The translations under genes were made by a program, and so were the position numbers. A stretch of 6,269 nucleotides of DNA from JAIEOG01 sp964611895 (GTDB lineage Bacteria > Bdellovibrionota > FAC87 > UBA2466), in NCBI GenBank assembly GCA_964611895.1, contig CAZTDN010000047.1, positions 1-6,269 of the forward strand, in the 5' to 3' direction. Positions 5,659 to 6,269 of this stretch are shown one piece after another (the first letter of the stretch is position 1; every line of letters begins with the position of its first letter). The notes beneath the pieces are model-generated. The model did no database searches. It saw only the letters and a list, made by a program, of their open reading frames with translations, and had not been told where the DNA came from.

Positions 5659-6269
5659 ATGCAAAATCATTTTCTTACGGATACGGCGATTTATTTGGCG
5701 AGCGCGGTTTGCGCCGTTCCGCTTTTCAAACGCTTGGGATTGGGTGCGGTGTTGGGGTACTTGGCGGCCGGCTCAGTTCTGGGCCCTTGGGGACTGGGAC
5801 TAATCCACGATCCCCACCGCACGATGGAGTTTGCTGAGCTTGGAGTGGTTTTACTTCTCTTTCTGATTGGGCTTGAGCTCAAACCAAGCCGACTGTGGAA
5901 CATGCGGTATGCAGTGTTTGGAATGGGCGGTGCCCAAGTTGCATTGTGCACCGCTGCCTTTGCGGCGATCGGCCGCGCTGTGGGCTTGAGCCTACCAACC
6001 GCTCTCGTGATCGGTTTTGGTTTTTCTTTGTCGTCCACGGCGTTTGCTCTGCAAATACTGGCGGAACAAAAAGGGTTAAACACATCTTACGGGCGAACAG
6101 CGTTTGCGATTTTGCTTTTTCAGGATTTGATAGCCATTCCGGTGCTAGCACTCTTGCCGTTCCTGGGAGCGGAAGCCGCATCGAGCGGATCGGGTTTTGA
6201 GGCTTTCAGAGCAGTGAGTGCGCTTGTTGCTTTGGTTATCGGGGGAAAGTACCTCATTCGACCCTTGCT
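5659..6269 (+). CDS. Kef-type (CPA2) K+/H+ or Na+/H+ antiporter, N-terminal part
   Basis: Inner-membrane monovalent cation:proton antiporter of the KefB/KefC group. The first 203 codons are present and the gene continues past the window. Motifs seen in order: GYLAAGSVLGPWGLGLI (33-49), GVVLLLFLIGLELKPSRLW (62-80), GFGFSLSSTAFALQIL (119-134) and YGRTAFAILLFQDLIAIP (144-161). The QD pair ends at Asp156 and corresponds to the conserved membrane Asp that binds the ion in this family. Hydrophobic segments repeat throughout. Whether the C-terminal RCK/KTN domain of KefB/KefC is present cannot be seen, so KefB/C and shorter NapA/GerN-type antiporters both remain possible. ATG 5659 follows the DUF5989 stop TAA by one base and has no own Shine-Dalgarno, so re-initiation after the small gene is likely. 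The link to carbamoylation is unclear: it may be a functional partner or only a passenger of the transcript. Confidence 0.9.
   Translation, partial: MQNHFLTDTAIYLASAVCAVPLFKRLGLGAVLGYLAAGSVLGPWGLGLIHDPHRTMEFAELGVVLLLFLIGLELKPSRLWNMRYAVFGMGGAQVALCTAAFAAIGRAVGLSLPTALVIGFGFSLSSTAFALQILAEQKGLNTSYGRTAFAILLFQDLIAIPVLALLPFLGAEAASSGSGFEAFRAVSALVALVIGGKYLIRPL

Noticed and set aside
5691..6083. 130-codon open frame on the minus strand
   Set aside because: It is antisense to the Kef antiporter. The product is Ala/Pro/Lys-rich and typical of shadows of membrane protein genes.

Overview
The window carries six protein-coding genes, packed closely, with no RNA genes, CRISPR arrays, insertion sequences or large repeats that I can see. 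Balanced base composition (roughly half G+C by eye), Shine-Dalgarno-led genes, several probable TTG starts and a secreted protein with a W-x-G-x-C motif suggest a Gram-negative bacterium. A Bdellovibrio-like or other delta-proteobacterial lineage is possible, but this is an impression and not a supported assignment. No intergenic stretch exceeds about 170 bases.

Left part (1-3164): two minus-strand genes that look like envelope-glycan functions flank one plus-strand gene. The first (848 down past base 1) resembles polysaccharide pyruvyl transferases and is cut by the window edge. The second (3164-1881) is a clear GT-B fold, GT4-type glycosyltransferase. Between them, on the plus strand, lies a 294-residue exported protein, possibly a lipoprotein, with two domains joined by a Pro/Gly linker. 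Its 3' end overlaps the 3' end of the glycosyltransferase tail to tail by 23 bp.

Right part (3231-6269): a compact plus-strand operon diverges from the glycosyltransferase. It encodes a full-length NodU/CmcH-type O-carbamoyltransferase (614 aa), an SxtJ-family membrane protein (139 aa), a 50-residue DUF5989 membrane protein, and the N-terminal half of a Kef-type (CPA2) monovalent cation:proton antiporter that runs off the window. The first two genes overlap by 8 bp, the next two are 17 bp apart, and the last two are separated by a single base.

Working model (inference): the locus builds or decorates a surface polysaccharide. The glycosyltransferase adds sugar, the pyruvyl transferase-like enzyme may add ketal pyruvate, and the carbamoyltransferase adds carbamoyl groups. 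SxtJ and DUF5989 may anchor or assist the carbamoyltransferase at the inner membrane. The carbamoyltransferase-SxtJ-DUF5989 triad is a recurring arrangement whose small membrane members have no established function, and it is the part most worth experimental attention. Translational coupling of a Kef antiporter to it is the more unusual observation.
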